From: Treponema sp.
Lineage (GTDB): Bacteria > Spirochaetota > Spirochaetia > Treponematales > Breznakiellaceae
Assembly (NCBI GenBank): GCA_009787835.1
Contig: WQSN01000004.1
Location: forward strand, 48,420-112,419
Reading direction: 5' to 3'
Length of the DNA: 64,000 nt
The notes beneath the pieces were generated by a model. It was given only the letters and a program-made list of their open reading frames with translations. It made no database searches and had not been told where the DNA came from. The position numbers and the translations under genes are program-made. Shown here in pieces: positions 29,548 to 40,437 of this stretch. How positions within the stretch are numbered: the first letter of the stretch is position 1; each line of letters opens with the position of its first letter.

Positions 29548-30726
29548 TTACATGACCGGATTATCAGAACTTCTTTTACCGATACTTTCAATTTTCCCTG
29601 TTTCAATTTTATCCGATTCTCTTCTGCCTTTTGCAGCCATTGTAGCGATTGCCGCAGAAGCTGTAAGCGCCGCGTTCGCAGCGGGTGAAAGCTCTGTTCC
29701 TTCTTCGGCTTCACTGCCTGACACATCCATCAGCGACGATGTCGCGGCAAGATCATTATTCAAATTAGCCGTCCTTATAACAGGAGGAGGCGTATTGTTT
29801 TTAATCCTTGATTTTATGGGAGATACTTCCAGAATCTTGTTTTCCAGCTCCGCCAGCTGGCTCGCAATACGCGCGTCAATCTCGCCAAAATCAGTTTCTA
29901 TAATGCAGCCGCCTGAGTCAACTGTTGTATCTTCTATTATCTGAACGGATTTCGCGCTTTCCATAAGTTTTATAAAATCCTGTTTGCGTTCCGTCGCAAG
30001 CTGCAAATCGCTCATGTTTACCCTGATGATAACATCTCCCTTTGCCTTTACCTTCCTGAGAGCCTGAACAACATTGGATATAATAACATTACGCTGATTT
30101 TCAGAAATAACCTTTATAATCTTGCGCGCGATCAGTAAAACCAAATCTATTATTTCTTTTTCCGTTTCGGCGAGTATTTCACCGCGTTTATCCTGCGCGC
30201 GCTCAAGCATTACCTGGGTTCTTTCAATCAAACGATCAACTTCGGCCTTGCCTTCCGCGAAACCCGCTTTGTGTCCCTCTTCATGCCCGTTATCAAGCGC
30301 TTCCTTGCGTTCGGCATCCAGAGTCTGTTTCATCTCTTTTTCCATTTCCGCCGCTTTCGCGTTCGCTTCATCTATTATTTTTTTTGCTTCAGTTTCCGCC
30401 TGCTGTTTTATAATCTGGGCTTCGTCGTTCTTTCGTTTAACGTCTGCGGATGCCGTTTTCTGCGCGTCAAGAACAATTTTGTCCGCTTCCGCTTTCGCGC
30501 CGGAGAGCATTTTCGCTTTTTCCGCTTCCCATCTTATCCTGAACGCTTCAGCTTCCCGGCGAAGGTCGTCAGCCGTCGGCCCTGTGTATTCTTCCGCCTT
30601 GACCGTGTCTTCATCAGTTTCTTCAACCGTCATAAGATGCGCAAGCTCAAGAGTATTGGGAGAAGCTATTATAATTTTTTCAGCTAACGGCACCAGTTCA
30701 TTCGGTCTGAATACAGCTTTTAACAT
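29548..30726 (-). CDS. fliH: Flagellar assembly protein FliH
   Basis: Coiled-coil Ala/Glu-rich region, FliH/V-ATPase E-like C-terminal half, position between fliG and fliI. Confidence 0.88.
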   Translation of the reverse strand: MLKAVFRPNELVPLAEKIIIASPNTLELAHLMTVEETDEDTVKAEEYTGPTADDLRREAEAFRIRWEAEKAKMLSGAKAEADKIVLDAQKTASADVKRKNDEAQIIKQQAETEAKKIIDEANAKAAEMEKEMKQTLDAERKEALDNGHEEGHKAGFAEGKAEVDRLIERTQVMLERAQDKRGEILAETEKEIIDLVLLIARKIIKVISENQRNVIISNVVQALRKVKAKGDVIIRVNMSDLQLATERKQDFIKLMESAKSVQIIEDTTVDSGGCIIETDFGEIDARIASQLAELENKILEVSPIKSRIKNNTPPPVIRTANLNNDLAATSSLMDVSGSEAEEGTELSPAANAALTASAAIATMAAKGRRESDKIETGKIESIGKRSSDNPVM

Positions 30727-30747
30727 AGATTACCTTCTTTTTGTATA

Positions 30748-30862
30748 GGGAGTGGGGAGTTGGGAGTCGGGATTGTTGTTTCTGAAATATGTGCCAGCAT
30801 CTTGCAAGGCTTACAAACAACAATCCCTATTCCCTACTCCCTATAACCCACTCCCCATTCCC
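30748..30862. repeat. Inverted-repeat element built of GGGAGTN-type heptamers between fliG and fliH
   Basis: gggagtg gggagtt gggagtc gggattgttgttt (30748-30781) against the reverse complement of 30815-30862 (gggaatg gggagtg ggttata gggagta gggaata gggattgttgttt); the inner 13 bp are perfect. Confidence 0.8.
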
Positions 30863-30863
30863 G

Positions 30864-31916
30864 TTATACTACCAATTCGTCCTCTCCTGCGCGGGCGACG
30901 ACGATCTCTCCTGTGTCTTCCAGATGCCTAATGATGGATACAATCTTCTGCTGGGCTTCTTCAACATCTTTCAGACGTACAGGACCCATATACTCCATGT
31001 CTTCCTTGAGCATACCAGCGGCGCGTTTTGACATGTTCTTGAATATCTTGTCCTGTACCTGCGAGTCAACGGATTTAAGCGCTTTCGCGAGTTCCTGAGA
31101 GTCCACTTCGCGCATAACCTTCTGAATGGCGCGGTCGTCGAGCATAACAATGTCTTCGAATACGAACATTCTTTTCTTTATCTCTTCGGCAAGTTCGGGA
31201 TCTTCGTCTTCCAGAGCTTCTATAATCTGCTTTTCAGATGCGCGGTCTACAAGGTTCAGTATTTCTACAATGCTTTCCACGCCGCCTGCCGCGGTATAAT
31301 CTTCGCTTGACAGCGATGAAAGTTTCTTTTCAAGAACACGTTCAACTTCACGTAACACTTCAGGGCTTGTTCTGTCCATTGTCGCTATGCGCCTCGCTAC
31401 ATCGCTCTGCACTTCATTCGGCAGATTTTGAAGAATTATGGAAGCCTTGTTGGGCTCAAGATACGCAAGGATAAGCGCGATAGTCTGCGGATGCTCCTGC
31501 TGAATAAAGTTTAAAAGATGCGCAGGGTCTGTGCGCCTGATAAAGTCAAACGGACGAACCTGAAGGCTGGATGTAAGACGGTTGATAATATCAATTGCCT
31601 TCTGGCTTCCCAAAGATTTTTCCAGAAGTTCCCTGGCGTAGTCGATGCCGCCAGTTGATATAAACTGGTTGGCCATCATCAGTTCCTGGAATTCCTGAAG
31701 GATTGCGTCTTTCTGTTCTGCGTCAATTGTTTCAAGGCGCGCTATTTCAAATGTTAATGTCTCAATTTCATCTTCACGAAGATATTTGAATATTTCCGCC
31801 GAAATTTCCGCGCCTACGGCTACGAGAAATATCGCTGATTTCTGGCGCCCGGTATATTCTTTCCCGCCTTTCTTTTTTCCACCGCCTCCGGCGGCGCCTG
31901 CTGCTGCTTTTGCCAT
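30864..31916 (-). CDS. fliG: Flagellar motor switch protein FliG
   Basis: YTGRQKSAIFLVAVG, EHPQTIALILAYL, VMLDDRAIQKVMREV. Confidence 0.96.
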   Translation of the reverse strand: MAKAAAGAAGGGGKKKGGKEYTGRQKSAIFLVAVGAEISAEIFKYLREDEIETLTFEIARLETIDAEQKDAILQEFQELMMANQFISTGGIDYARELLEKSLGSQKAIDIINRLTSSLQVRPFDFIRRTDPAHLLNFIQQEHPQTIALILAYLEPNKASIILQNLPNEVQSDVARRIATMDRTSPEVLREVERVLEKKLSSLSSEDYTAAGGVESIVEILNLVDRASEKQIIEALEDEDPELAEEIKKRMFVFEDIVMLDDRAIQKVMREVDSQELAKALKSVDSQVQDKIFKNMSKRAAGMLKEDMEYMGPVRLKDVEEAQQKIVSIIRHLEDTGEIVVARAGEDELVV

Positions 31917-33623
31917 TTATTCCTCCAGTATCCAGGTTCTGATAAGCTGAGCCGCGTCTTCCGGATGTTCCTTTGCCATATTGATGACGCTTTCCGTAAG
32001 TTCCATCCTTGAGCGCTCTTCCATCGAGATTGAGACTTCCATGCCCTCCTGTTCCGCTTCCGCCATTGCGCTCTCACGCAGCATCTGCTCGCGTCTGGCT
32101 CTCTCTTCTTCGGCAAGCCTTCTGCGCCTTTCCATTTCACGCGATATTACCCTGAACAATACAAATCCGAATATCAAAAGCGTTAAACCCGAAAGGATTA
32201 TAATAACGGTCATCTGTATTTGTTTCTGCCTGAAATATACAGCGTCTTCAGCGTTGAATTCCACAGTGCGATCAAAGGGAATGTTCTGCACAGTAACGGA
32301 ATCTCCTCTGGCAGAGTTATAGCCGATGGCATCCCTGATAAGCGCTTCCGCCCTGCGCAGATCTTCTGCCGGAACGGGCGTGTATTCCCGCTCAATTGTG
32401 CCGCCGGTAAGGATTACAGGCTCTCCCTTTTCATCATATTTCCACTTCCATTTTCCGTCAATATTTACCGAAACCGTTACGCGATCAATCTGGGGGCTTC
32501 TCTCTTCCTGAATATTCCGCTCATTAAGCTCTTCGTTATGCGTCCTTGTAACGCTTGTTACTTCTCCGTAAAGGTTGCTCATATCCCTGAAAGCAGGCGG
32601 CGTCTGTCCTTCAACTCCAGCGGGGCCTTCCGGATTAAAACCTGTTCCCCTCCATGTTGTCTGTGAAGTTGTTTCTCCGACTGTTATAGAGGTTAACATT
32701 TCAGAATCGTCATAAGGAAGGCCGGGAGTGCGGGGTTTCACTGTTATTGGAAAAATTTCCCTTGTGTCGACCGATTTCCTTGACATGTCCATTTCTATTT
32801 TAATATTGAGATCCCTGACGCGATCGGAAGAAAAAGTGCTTTGAAGCGATTTCAGCACAAGGGTGCGGTAATCGCTTTCCATTTTCATAACAATTCTTTT
32901 TTCCCTTTCAATGGCATCCAGCCTGTCGCTTATTTCCATTCCCGCGAAATCATTTATTACAAGACCCCTGTTATCGGTAATCGTTATATTTTCGTCCTGT
33001 AAACCTTCAATCGCGTATTTAAGAAGTTTATGAATGCCTTCCACTTTCTTGCGGTTCTGGGTAATGTCGCTTCCCGGTTTCGGAGTGATAATCACGCTGG
33101 CTGTAACAGGATTTTGATCGGAGCGGAAAAGTTCCCGCTGAGGCCATACAATATTTACTGTTACATTGTCTATGTCGTCGATTGCCTTGATATGATCCGT
33201 TATCATCTGCCGCTGAGCACGCTGGAAATTTACATTCCGTTCAAAGTCGGTTATAGTCCAGCGGTCCTTGTCGAATATCTGCCATGGATCAATGCCTGAA
33301 GGAAGCAGATCCTCGCTTGTCAGAATGGTTCTCATCCGCCGCGCTGTGGCTTCATCGGGAACCTGCACTATGCCGTTTGCTGTTACTGCTACTCTTATCC
33401 CTTCCTGTTCAAGCCTGAATACAATTCTGTCCAGCACCGCTTCGTCGGTGATTGGCCGGGAAAAAACATTTACCATTATCGGTGATGATGTAACCCTGAA
33501 AAGCGCCACAATTCCCACAATGATTACAACGGCTACCGCGATAAGGATAACCCGCTGCATCATTGACCATCCCGCCCACAGGGCTGTAAGCCTTGTCAGG
33601 ATCTTTCTAAAAAACTCGTTCAT
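31917..33623 (-). CDS. fliF: Flagellar M-ring protein FliF
   Basis: N- and C-terminal TM helices, SSEDLLPSGID-like ring-building motif region, VRDLNIKIEMDMSRK; operon context. Confidence 0.95.
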   Translation of the reverse strand: MNEFFRKILTRLTALWAGWSMMQRVILIAVAVVIIVGIVALFRVTSSPIMVNVFSRPITDEAVLDRIVFRLEQEGIRVAVTANGIVQVPDEATARRMRTILTSEDLLPSGIDPWQIFDKDRWTITDFERNVNFQRAQRQMITDHIKAIDDIDNVTVNIVWPQRELFRSDQNPVTASVIITPKPGSDITQNRKKVEGIHKLLKYAIEGLQDENITITDNRGLVINDFAGMEISDRLDAIEREKRIVMKMESDYRTLVLKSLQSTFSSDRVRDLNIKIEMDMSRKSVDTREIFPITVKPRTPGLPYDDSEMLTSITVGETTSQTTWRGTGFNPEGPAGVEGQTPPAFRDMSNLYGEVTSVTRTHNEELNERNIQEERSPQIDRVTVSVNIDGKWKWKYDEKGEPVILTGGTIEREYTPVPAEDLRRAEALIRDAIGYNSARGDSVTVQNIPFDRTVEFNAEDAVYFRQKQIQMTVIIILSGLTLLIFGFVLFRVISREMERRRRLAEEERARREQMLRESAMAEAEQEGMEVSISMEERSRMELTESVINMAKEHPEDAAQLIRTWILEE

Positions 33624-33646
33624 ACCCCCCCCTGATATTTTCTATA

Positions 33647-34045
33647 TTATCTGGTATTGATTATATCTCTCCAGCTTTGCACCAGCCTGCTTAAAATGTT
33701 GCGCGTAGTGCTAAGCGACATGCTGGCAAGAGACTGCGCTATTGTGATGTCGTGAATATCAATTGAATCAGGATTGATAATCGCTTCCTGCTGCAGCTGG
33801 CTCGCGAACTGCTGCTGGCCTGATACGCTGTCCAAAGCCTTAAGCATGGTCTGCTCGAACGGCGCAGATCGCGTAACGCCTTCAGCTCCGATTTTCTGCT
33901 CAAGGTTTAACATGCTGTTTATGCCGCCGTAATACGGGCTGTCGTTTAACGGTCCCATGTGATTCTGCCTGGTACGCAGGAGCGTTGTGGCGAAATCCTG
34001 CGCGGCTGACGCGCTGATAAAGGCATTGTCATCAAATATTTTCAT
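33647..34045 (-). CDS. fliE: Flagellar hook-basal body protein FliE
   Basis: Size, C-terminal AQSLASMSLSTTRNILSRLVQSWRDIINTR; operon position. Confidence 0.88.
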   Translation of the reverse strand: MKIFDDNAFISASAAQDFATTLLRTRQNHMGPLNDSPYYGGINSMLNLEQKIGAEGVTRSAPFEQTMLKALDSVSGQQQFASQLQQEAIINPDSIDIHDITIAQSLASMSLSTTRNILSRLVQSWRDIINTR

Positions 34046-34070
34046 TTTTCCCTCCCATTATTGTTAAGCG

Positions 34071-34532
34071 CTATCTTGCGCCTATATCCAAAGCGCGCTG
34101 GAACATGGCCTTTGAGCCTTCTATAATCGCGGCATTTGCTTCATAAGACCGCGATGCGGAAATCATATCCACCATTTCTGTAACAACATCAACATTCGGA
34201 AGCTCTACATAACCTTCGCGGGGTCCTGACTTAATCGCGTCAGGATGGGTGGGATCCCAGCGCAGAGGATTCTCTGTAGAAAAATCCTTCTGAATTTCGG
34301 CTACCCGCACTCCGCCGCCAATTCCGTTATCCATCGCCTGCGGAAGAAAAGGCGAACGCCAATACGGGCTTTCTACCTTTGGCTGCATAATAACGCGGCT
34401 GCGCCTGTACGGGCCGCCCTCTGCGGTCCGCGTAGTGTTCACATTCGCCATGTTATCTGAAATTACGTCCAGCCTGACCCTGTTCGCGCTCAAGCCTGTA
34501 GCCGCTATGTTAATTGAACTGAATATTCCCAT
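34071..34532 (-). CDS. flgC: Flagellar basal-body rod protein FlgC
   Basis: INIAATGLSANRVRLDVISDNMANVNTTRT and EMVDMISASRSYEANAAIIEGSKAMFQRALDIG. Confidence 0.96.
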   Translation of the reverse strand: MGIFSSINIAATGLSANRVRLDVISDNMANVNTTRTAEGGPYRRSRVIMQPKVESPYWRSPFLPQAMDNGIGGGVRVAEIQKDFSTENPLRWDPTHPDAIKSGPREGYVELPNVDVVTEMVDMISASRSYEANAAIIEGSKAMFQRALDIGAR

Positions 34533-34543
34533 ATTTTACCTCC

Positions 34544-34957
34544 CTAATTCCTTAATACCTGATTTATCTGGCTGAATTCAAATGAAACCGCCTGAGCGAA
34601 CAGGTTATAACTCATCTGATTCTGTGTGGCAAGCATGAATTCCTGTTCCGGGTCTACATTGTTACCATTGTTATTATAAGTGCTTGTGTAATCCAGAACG
34701 CGTCTGATTTGTACGTCTCTGTAATCTTTATCTTTATAATTAGGAAAATGACCGTCACGTGTCATTTTCATTTCAACAGCCGGTCTTTGTTTTTCGGTAT
34801 CCAGCGCCCGTTTCAGTTCGCTTTCAAAATTTACATTTGAACGTTTAAAATCAGGCACATCGGCATTAGCCAGATTATTTGCGATAACCGAACGGCGGAC
34901 AACCGCTGTGTCCATCGCCCGGTGCAATAAATCAACAGTTTTTGCAAATGAGTTCAT
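34544..34957 (-). CDS. flgB: Flagellar basal-body rod protein FlgB
   Basis: RRSVIANNLANADVPDFKR, QMSYNLFAQAVSFEFSQINQVLRN. Confidence 0.95.
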   Translation of the reverse strand: MNSFAKTVDLLHRAMDTAVVRRSVIANNLANADVPDFKRSNVNFESELKRALDTEKQRPAVEMKMTRDGHFPNYKDKDYRDVQIRRVLDYTSTYNNNGNNVDPEQEFMLATQNQMSYNLFAQAVSFEFSQINQVLRN

Positions 34958-35115
34958 ATTTACCTTCCCCCTCCCTTCAACATCGGTAAATTTCAGGTCA
35001 AACTAAAATTGACCCTAAATCCTCCCAACACTCATTTATCAATCTTCAATAATAATTCCTCTTTTCTCATTATACACTATCTTTTTAATATATTATATTT
35101 TTTTTTCATTTATAT

Positions 35116-36687
35116 TTATAAAATATATCTTCCCAAATCCTGATCCTTTACAATTTCCGCAAGCTTCTCGTTGACATAATCAACGGTTATATCTATATCC
35201 GCAGGAGCGATATCGGACGCCTCAAACGAAAGTTCTTCCAGCAGGGTTTCCATAATGGTGTGCAGCCGGCGCGCTCCGATATTTTCCAGTTTTGAATTAA
35301 CCTCCGCAGCAAGAGCTGCAAGGTGTTCTACTGCCTGCGGCGAGAAACTGATCTTTATTTCTTCTGTAGCGAGTAATTCTGTGTATTGTTTTACAAGCGC
35401 GTTTTTCGGTTCTGTAAGGATACGCAGAAAATCATCCTTTCCAAGAGAATCAAGTTCAACCCTTAGCGGAAAGCGTCCCTGCAATTCCGGAATTAAATCC
35501 GAAGGCTTGCTGACATTGAAAGCTCCGGCGGCGATAAAGAGAATGTGATCTGTATTAACAGGACCCCATTTTGTATTGACTGTCGCGCCTTCAACAATGG
35601 GAAGTATATCCCGCTGTACGCCCTCGCGGGAAACATCATGTCCGCCTCCGCGGTCTCCCTTAACGGCGATTTTGTCAATCTCATCAATAAAGATAATGCC
35701 GGTCTCTTCCACCCTCTGCCGCGCTTCATCGCTTACCTTGTCCCGGTCTACAAGTTTTTCTGCTTCTTCCGCTTTTAATATTTCCTTTGCCCTTACGACA
35801 GAGACAACTTTTTTCTTTTTATTGCCGCCAAAAAAACCGGCAATCCCGGAAAGGCTCGATTCAATATCTTCCATGCTGCCGCCCATCATTTCAAACGCGG
35901 GAAATGTCGGATTTTGGCTAACCGTAAGTTCCACTGTCCTGTTGTCAAGTTTCCCTTCATGCAGCATTGTTCTGAGTTTTTCCCTGGTACCCCTGAACTT
36001 TTCTTCTTCAGCTTCATTTACAGGCTCATTAACGGGTTCATCCGCTGCGTTATCTGTCATGCCTGCCTTGTTTTCATCAGCCTTTTTTTCGCCTCCGTTC
36101 TTTTGGGAAAAAAACGGAAACCCGACCTGCAGCGTTGTTCCGATAATGCTTCCGTTTGAATTTTCCGGGCTTATGGAAAAAGCGCCCATCGGCCTGACAA
36201 CAGGCGCTGGCTTTTCCTTTTTTTCCTTTTGTTTTTTCTGGTTAACCGGAAGAAGCAAATCCAAAAGCGCTTCTTCAGCGCGTTTTTCCGCTTCCTGGGT
36301 AACGGATTCCTGCATTTCCTGTTTTACCATCTGAAAGCCGGCCGCCATTAGATCGCGCACCATGGATTCTACATCCCTTCCCACATAACCTACCTCGGTA
36401 TATTTTGTGGCTTCCACTTTCAGAAAGGGAGAGCCTGAAAGTTTCGCAAGCCGCCTTGCGATTTCTGTCTTTCCAACTCCCGTCGGGCCTATCATCAGAA
36501 TATTTTTAGGCGCTATATCTTCGCGTAACTCAGGTTCAAGTTTGAGTCTTCTGATACGATTGCGCAACGCTACCGCTACCGCGCGTTTCGCTTTTTTCTG
36601 ACCAACAATATATTTGTCAAGTTCCGCCACAATTTCTTTTGGGGTCAGCCTGTTAAGCTTTTCATTCATCTGTTTGTTTTCGTTCAT
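35116..36687 (-). CDS. hslU: ATP-dependent protease ATPase subunit HslU
   Basis: [60 protein letters not shown]-terminus [13 protein letters not shown] at 36687 overlaps the hslV stop (TGATG). Confidence 0.97.
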   Translation of the reverse strand: MNENKQMNEKLNRLTPKEIVAELDKYIVGQKKAKRAVAVALRNRIRRLKLEPELREDIAPKNILMIGPTGVGKTEIARRLAKLSGSPFLKVEATKYTEVGYVGRDVESMVRDLMAAGFQMVKQEMQESVTQEAEKRAEEALLDLLLPVNQKKQKEKKEKPAPVVRPMGAFSISPENSNGSIIGTTLQVGFPFFSQKNGGEKKADENKAGMTDNAADEPVNEPVNEAEEEKFRGTREKLRTMLHEGKLDNRTVELTVSQNPTFPAFEMMGGSMEDIESSLSGIAGFFGGNKKKKVVSVVRAKEILKAEEAEKLVDRDKVSDEARQRVEETGIIFIDEIDKIAVKGDRGGGHDVSREGVQRDILPIVEGATVNTKWGPVNTDHILFIAAGAFNVSKPSDLIPELQGRFPLRVELDSLGKDDFLRILTEPKNALVKQYTELLATEEIKISFSPQAVEHLAALAAEVNSKLENIGARRLHTIMETLLEELSFEASDIAPADIDITVDYVNEKLAEIVKDQDLGRYIL

Positions 36688-37247
36688 CAGCTCAATTCCT
36701 CCAAAGTTATTTGCATATTTGTATATATACATATATTACCCGCGATTTTCAGGCTTTTTTCCGCTATTTCGGCGGCGGAAAAACCGCTTCCTTCAAGAAA
36801 AGCCAAAGCCGCCGCGTACGCGTAATTTCCTCCGGAACCGATTGCAAGCGCGTTTTCCGCGGGTTCTATTACATCTCCTGTGCCGGAAATCAAAAGAGTC
36901 TTGGTAATATCCGCCACCAAAAGCAAGGCCTCAAGCCGCCTTAAAGTGCGATCAAGACGCCAGTCTTTCGCGAGTTCAACCGCTGCCCTTAAAAGATCGC
37001 CTGAGTATTCCTTTAACTTAGCTTCAAACCGATCAAAGAGTGTAAACGCGTCCGCTGTCGCGCCGGCGAAACCGCAAAGCACCTTTCCGTCCATAAGACG
37101 GCGCACTTTACGCGCGTTGTTTTTCATTACAGTATTGCCCATCGTTACCTGTCCGTCTCCCGCCATGGCGACCTTACCGTCCTTGCGCACCGCGATAACG
37201 GTAGTGCTTCTGATTTTATTTTCATTATCAATCATTTGACTGCGCAT
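36687..37247 (-). CDS. hslV: ATP-dependent protease peptidase subunit HslV
   Basis: [39 protein letters not shown]; coupled with hslU. Confidence 0.97.
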   Translation of the reverse strand: MRSQMIDNENKIRSTTVIAVRKDGKVAMAGDGQVTMGNTVMKNNARKVRRLMDGKVLCGFAGATADAFTLFDRFEAKLKEYSGDLLRAAVELAKDWRLDRTLRRLEALLLVADITKTLLISGTGDVIEPAENALAIGSGGNYAYAAALAFLEGSGFSAAEIAEKSLKIAGNICIYTNMQITLEELS

Positions 37248-38223
37248 GTTTTTTCTCCTTGATTTTTTTGCTTTTTGCTTCTCTTATAGCACCTCTTGGA
37301 TGAGCGTAAGCGTATACCTTTTTAAGGTTTTCAATATTTACATGTGTGTAACGCTGGGTTGTGGAGATACTGGAATGTCCCAGCATTTCCTGCACGACCC
37401 GCACATCGCAGCCTGAGTTTACAAGATGTGTCGCGAAACTGTGGCGGAGCGAATGCGGATGTATGTTTTTTCCCAGTCCTGAATGCTGCGAATACCGAGA
37501 AATAATCCAGCGCACTCCCGCCGTTGATATCGGCCTTCCTTTCTTGCTTATAAAAAGAGAGCTTGTTTTTTCATCAGAACCGATAATCCTTAAACGGGCG
37601 GAACGCTGCGGAAGGTATTCGGTTATTGCCGTCTTTGCCTCATCAGAAAAAAACACATAACGCTGCTTTCCGCCCTTTCCCGTAATTCTGGCTTCTTCCA
37701 GATTGGCTGAAATATTTGCCATGGAAAGCGAGACAAGTTCGGATATGCGCAAACCCGCCGAGTACATTGAAAGAATAAGAGCCTTGTCCCTCTGCGGCCA
37801 GAGAATGCCGGCTGTTTCAGGAAGAGCGGCGAATCCAGCCATTTCATCTTCCCAAAGAACAGACGGTAAATAATGAGGCGTTTTTACATTCCTTAATGAA
37901 GAACACGGATTATCTTCCCTTTTGTTAAATCTTGTCATCCAGCGGTAAAACCCGCGGATAGTTGAAAGATGGCGGTTAATGCTTGAAGATGCCATGCGTT
38001 CCGCGGACAGGTCGGCGATGAATTTCTGCACCTCATACCCCAGCGCCTTTTCCGGAGTAATATCATGGTTGGCGCAGTAATTCGCATAACGCAGGAGATC
38101 ATTCCTGTACGCTTCAATGGTTCTTGCGGAACATCCCTTAACAAACTGAAGGTAGGAAAGATATTCCTCTACAGCCTGGGGATCATTTATTTTTACCGTC
38201 TTTTCCGCAATCTCATTTCTCAT
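37228..38223 (-). CDS. Tyrosine recombinase, XerC/XerD family
   Basis: [60 protein letters not shown]. Confidence 0.95.
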   Translation of the reverse strand: MRNEIAEKTVKINDPQAVEEYLSYLQFVKGCSARTIEAYRNDLLRYANYCANHDITPEKALGYEVQKFIADLSAERMASSSINRHLSTIRGFYRWMTRFNKREDNPCSSLRNVKTPHYLPSVLWEDEMAGFAALPETAGILWPQRDKALILSMYSAGLRISELVSLSMANISANLEEARITGKGGKQRYVFFSDEAKTAITEYLPQRSARLRIIGSDEKTSSLFISKKGRPISTAGVRWIISRYSQHSGLGKNIHPHSLRHSFATHLVNSGCDVRVVQEMLGHSSISTTQRYTHVNIENLKKVYAYAHPRGAIREAKSKKIKEKKHAQSND

Positions 38224-38253
38224 TTTTGATTTCTGTTTCCTCTTTGTCCCGCG

Positions 38254-40428
38254 TCATTCATCTTCCGCGCTGTGCAGATAATCACAGGCGGGGTTTATGC
38301 AAATCTTGTGAGCCCCGTGTTTCTTGTCGTATTTTTCAACCATGAAAAAACCGCATTTGGGGCAGTCCTGATTTACAGGTTTAAAGTGGCTGATAAAATC
38401 GCATTCAGGATAATTTGTACAGCCGTAAAATTCCTTGCCCTTGCCCTTTGTCTTGCGCGCGACAATATCGCCTGAGCATTTGGGGCACCTGGCAAGCGGT
38501 ATGGATTTTGTATTTCTGCATTCCGGGAATCCGGAACAGGCAAGGAAAAAACCAAAACGCCCGAGTTTTTTTACAAGCGGCTTGCCGCATTTTTCGCAGG
38601 AATATTCCGTTACTTCATCCAGGGTTCCTTTATACGATTCAATATTTTTGCTTACCTCATCTACCGCTGTTTTAAAAGGATACCAGAACTCTCTTATCAT
38701 TTCCGGCCAGCTAACTCTGCTTTCTTCCACTTCGTCAAGTTTCGTTTCCATGGAAGCAGTAAAATCAGAATCCACATAAAGCTGAAAATGTTCTACAAGC
38801 ACATCATTGATGAGTTTTCCAAGGACAGTAGGCACAAGCTGCTTGTTTGAGCGCGTAACGTAGTAACGATCCAGCAGAACTGAAATAATGGAGGCATAGG
38901 TCGAAGGGCGTCCTATGCCTTTTTCTTCCAGAGTGCGCACAATGGATGCGTCTGAATAACGCGCCGGTCCCTGGGTAAAGTGCTGCTCACTGTAAAATTT
39001 TTCCACTTTAACCATGTCATTCACTTTCAAAGACGGACATGAGCCGGAACTCTCCTCCCTTGATGCCAGGAGTTTTATAACTTTATAAAAACCTTTTTCA
39101 AGAAGTTTTGTTCCGCTGACGCGGAAAATTCCCTCTTCCGCCTGCGGCCCGGATCCGCAGATTACTTTAATATCAACGCTGATTGTCCTGCTCTTTGCGT
39201 TGCTCATCTGGCTTGAAACAAATCTCTCCCAAATAATCGCGTACAAACGGTGCTGATCTTTTGTTAAATATTCCTTTATTGAATCGGGAGTATATTCAGT
39301 ATATGTCGGCCTTATGGCTTCATGAGCGTCCTGCGCGTTTTTTCCTACTGTGTATTCAGCCGGCTTTTCAGGCAATTCATCAGGGTAATTTTTGCCTAGC
39401 CAGACGCGCACATCTTCAATAGCTGTTTTTGCTATGCGGACGCTGTCTGTGCGCATATAGGTGATAAGTCCGACTCTTGAAGAGCCGATACTCACACCTT
39501 CATAAAGCTGCTGCGCTACCTGCATGGTCTTGCGTGAGGTGAAACCAAGACGATTTGCCGCGGTCTGCTGCAGCTGAGAAGTTGTAAACGGCGCTTTGGG
39601 GCGTATGGTTTTATCGGTCTCGCGCACATCGGAAACAATGCAATCATTATTTTTTATTTTATCCATGATTGCGTTAACTTCTGTTTCGTTTTTCAATTCC
39701 GGTTTACTGTTGTTCCACAGCGCCAATTGAGCTGTATAAACTGATTTGCCTGATTTAAAATCCGCTTCCAGCGTCCAGTATTCTTCGGGAATAAAATTCT
39801 CTACTTCTTTTTCCCGTTCGCAGATCAGTCGCAATGCCACAGACTGAACGCGCCCGGCGGAAAGGCCGTTTTTAACTTTCTTCCAGAGCAAGGGCGAAAG
39901 ATTGTAGCCTACAAGCCTGTCCAGCACCCGGCGCGCTTTTTGCGCGGATACTTTAGCTTCATCAATTGTGCGCGGATTTAAAACAGCGTCTTTCACAGCC
40001 TGGGGGGTTATTTCATTAAAACTAATTCTTTCAATGGGAACCTGTTCTGTTTTGGCGTTAATTGAATTGCGCAAATGCCAGGCGATTGCCTCTCCTTCGC
40101 GATCATTATCACAGGCAAGCAAAACCTTGCCGGATTTTTTCGCGTCTGTCTGCAGTTCTTTCAGGATTTTTGCCCTGCCGCGCACTGTTATATATTCAGG
40201 TTCAAAATCATGATCAACATCTATCGCGGTACGCGATTTTGGCAAGTCAATTAAATGCCCCATGGACGCTTTTACATTGTAGGAAGGCCCCAGATATTTT
40301 TCTATTGTTTTTACCTTCCCGGGAGATTCAACAATTACAAGAATCTGCTTTTCCTGCTTTGGCGAGTTTCTATTTTTTACTGGGCTGCCCGCTTTTGAGC
40401 TTTTTTTTGCTTTTGTTTCAGCTGCCAT
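38254..40428 (-). CDS. topA: DNA topoisomerase I
   Basis: TOPRIM (LVIVESPGKVKTIEKYLG, DNDREGEAIAWHL), active-site region GLITYMRTDS, three C-terminal 4-Cys zinc fingers. Confidence 0.97.
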   Translation of the reverse strand: MAAETKAKKSSKAGSPVKNRNSPKQEKQILVIVESPGKVKTIEKYLGPSYNVKASMGHLIDLPKSRTAIDVDHDFEPEYITVRGRAKILKELQTDAKKSGKVLLACDNDREGEAIAWHLRNSINAKTEQVPIERISFNEITPQAVKDAVLNPRTIDEAKVSAQKARRVLDRLVGYNLSPLLWKKVKNGLSAGRVQSVALRLICEREKEVENFIPEEYWTLEADFKSGKSVYTAQLALWNNSKPELKNETEVNAIMDKIKNNDCIVSDVRETDKTIRPKAPFTTSQLQQTAANRLGFTSRKTMQVAQQLYEGVSIGSSRVGLITYMRTDSVRIAKTAIEDVRVWLGKNYPDELPEKPAEYTVGKNAQDAHEAIRPTYTEYTPDSIKEYLTKDQHRLYAIIWERFVSSQMSNAKSRTISVDIKVICGSGPQAEEGIFRVSGTKLLEKGFYKVIKLLASREESSGSCPSLKVNDMVKVEKFYSEQHFTQGPARYSDASIVRTLEEKGIGRPSTYASIISVLLDRYYVTRSNKQLVPTVLGKLINDVLVEHFQLYVDSDFTASMETKLDEVEESRVSWPEMIREFWYPFKTAVDEVSKNIESYKGTLDEVTEYSCEKCGKPLVKKLGRFGFFLACSGFPECRNTKSIPLARCPKCSGDIVARKTKGKGKEFYGCTNYPECDFISHFKPVNQDCPKCGFFMVEKYDKKHGAHKICINPACDYLHSAEDE

Positions 40429-40437
40429 AACGCTTCC

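Noticed and set aside
30122-30748. 208-aa plus-strand ORF antisense to fliH
   Set aside because: Ser/Ala/Phe composition typical of the antisense of a coiled-coil gene; fliH is well supported.
34995-35016. ggtcaa-actaaaa-ttgacc hairpin upstream of flgB as a flagellar sigma28 promoter element
   Set aside because: No convincing -35/-10 sigma28 match (TAAA...GCCGATAA) at the right spacing.
35576-36334. 252-aa plus-strand ORF antisense to hslU
   Set aside because: Ser/Phe-rich antisense translation of a clear HslU gene; no RBS or family features.
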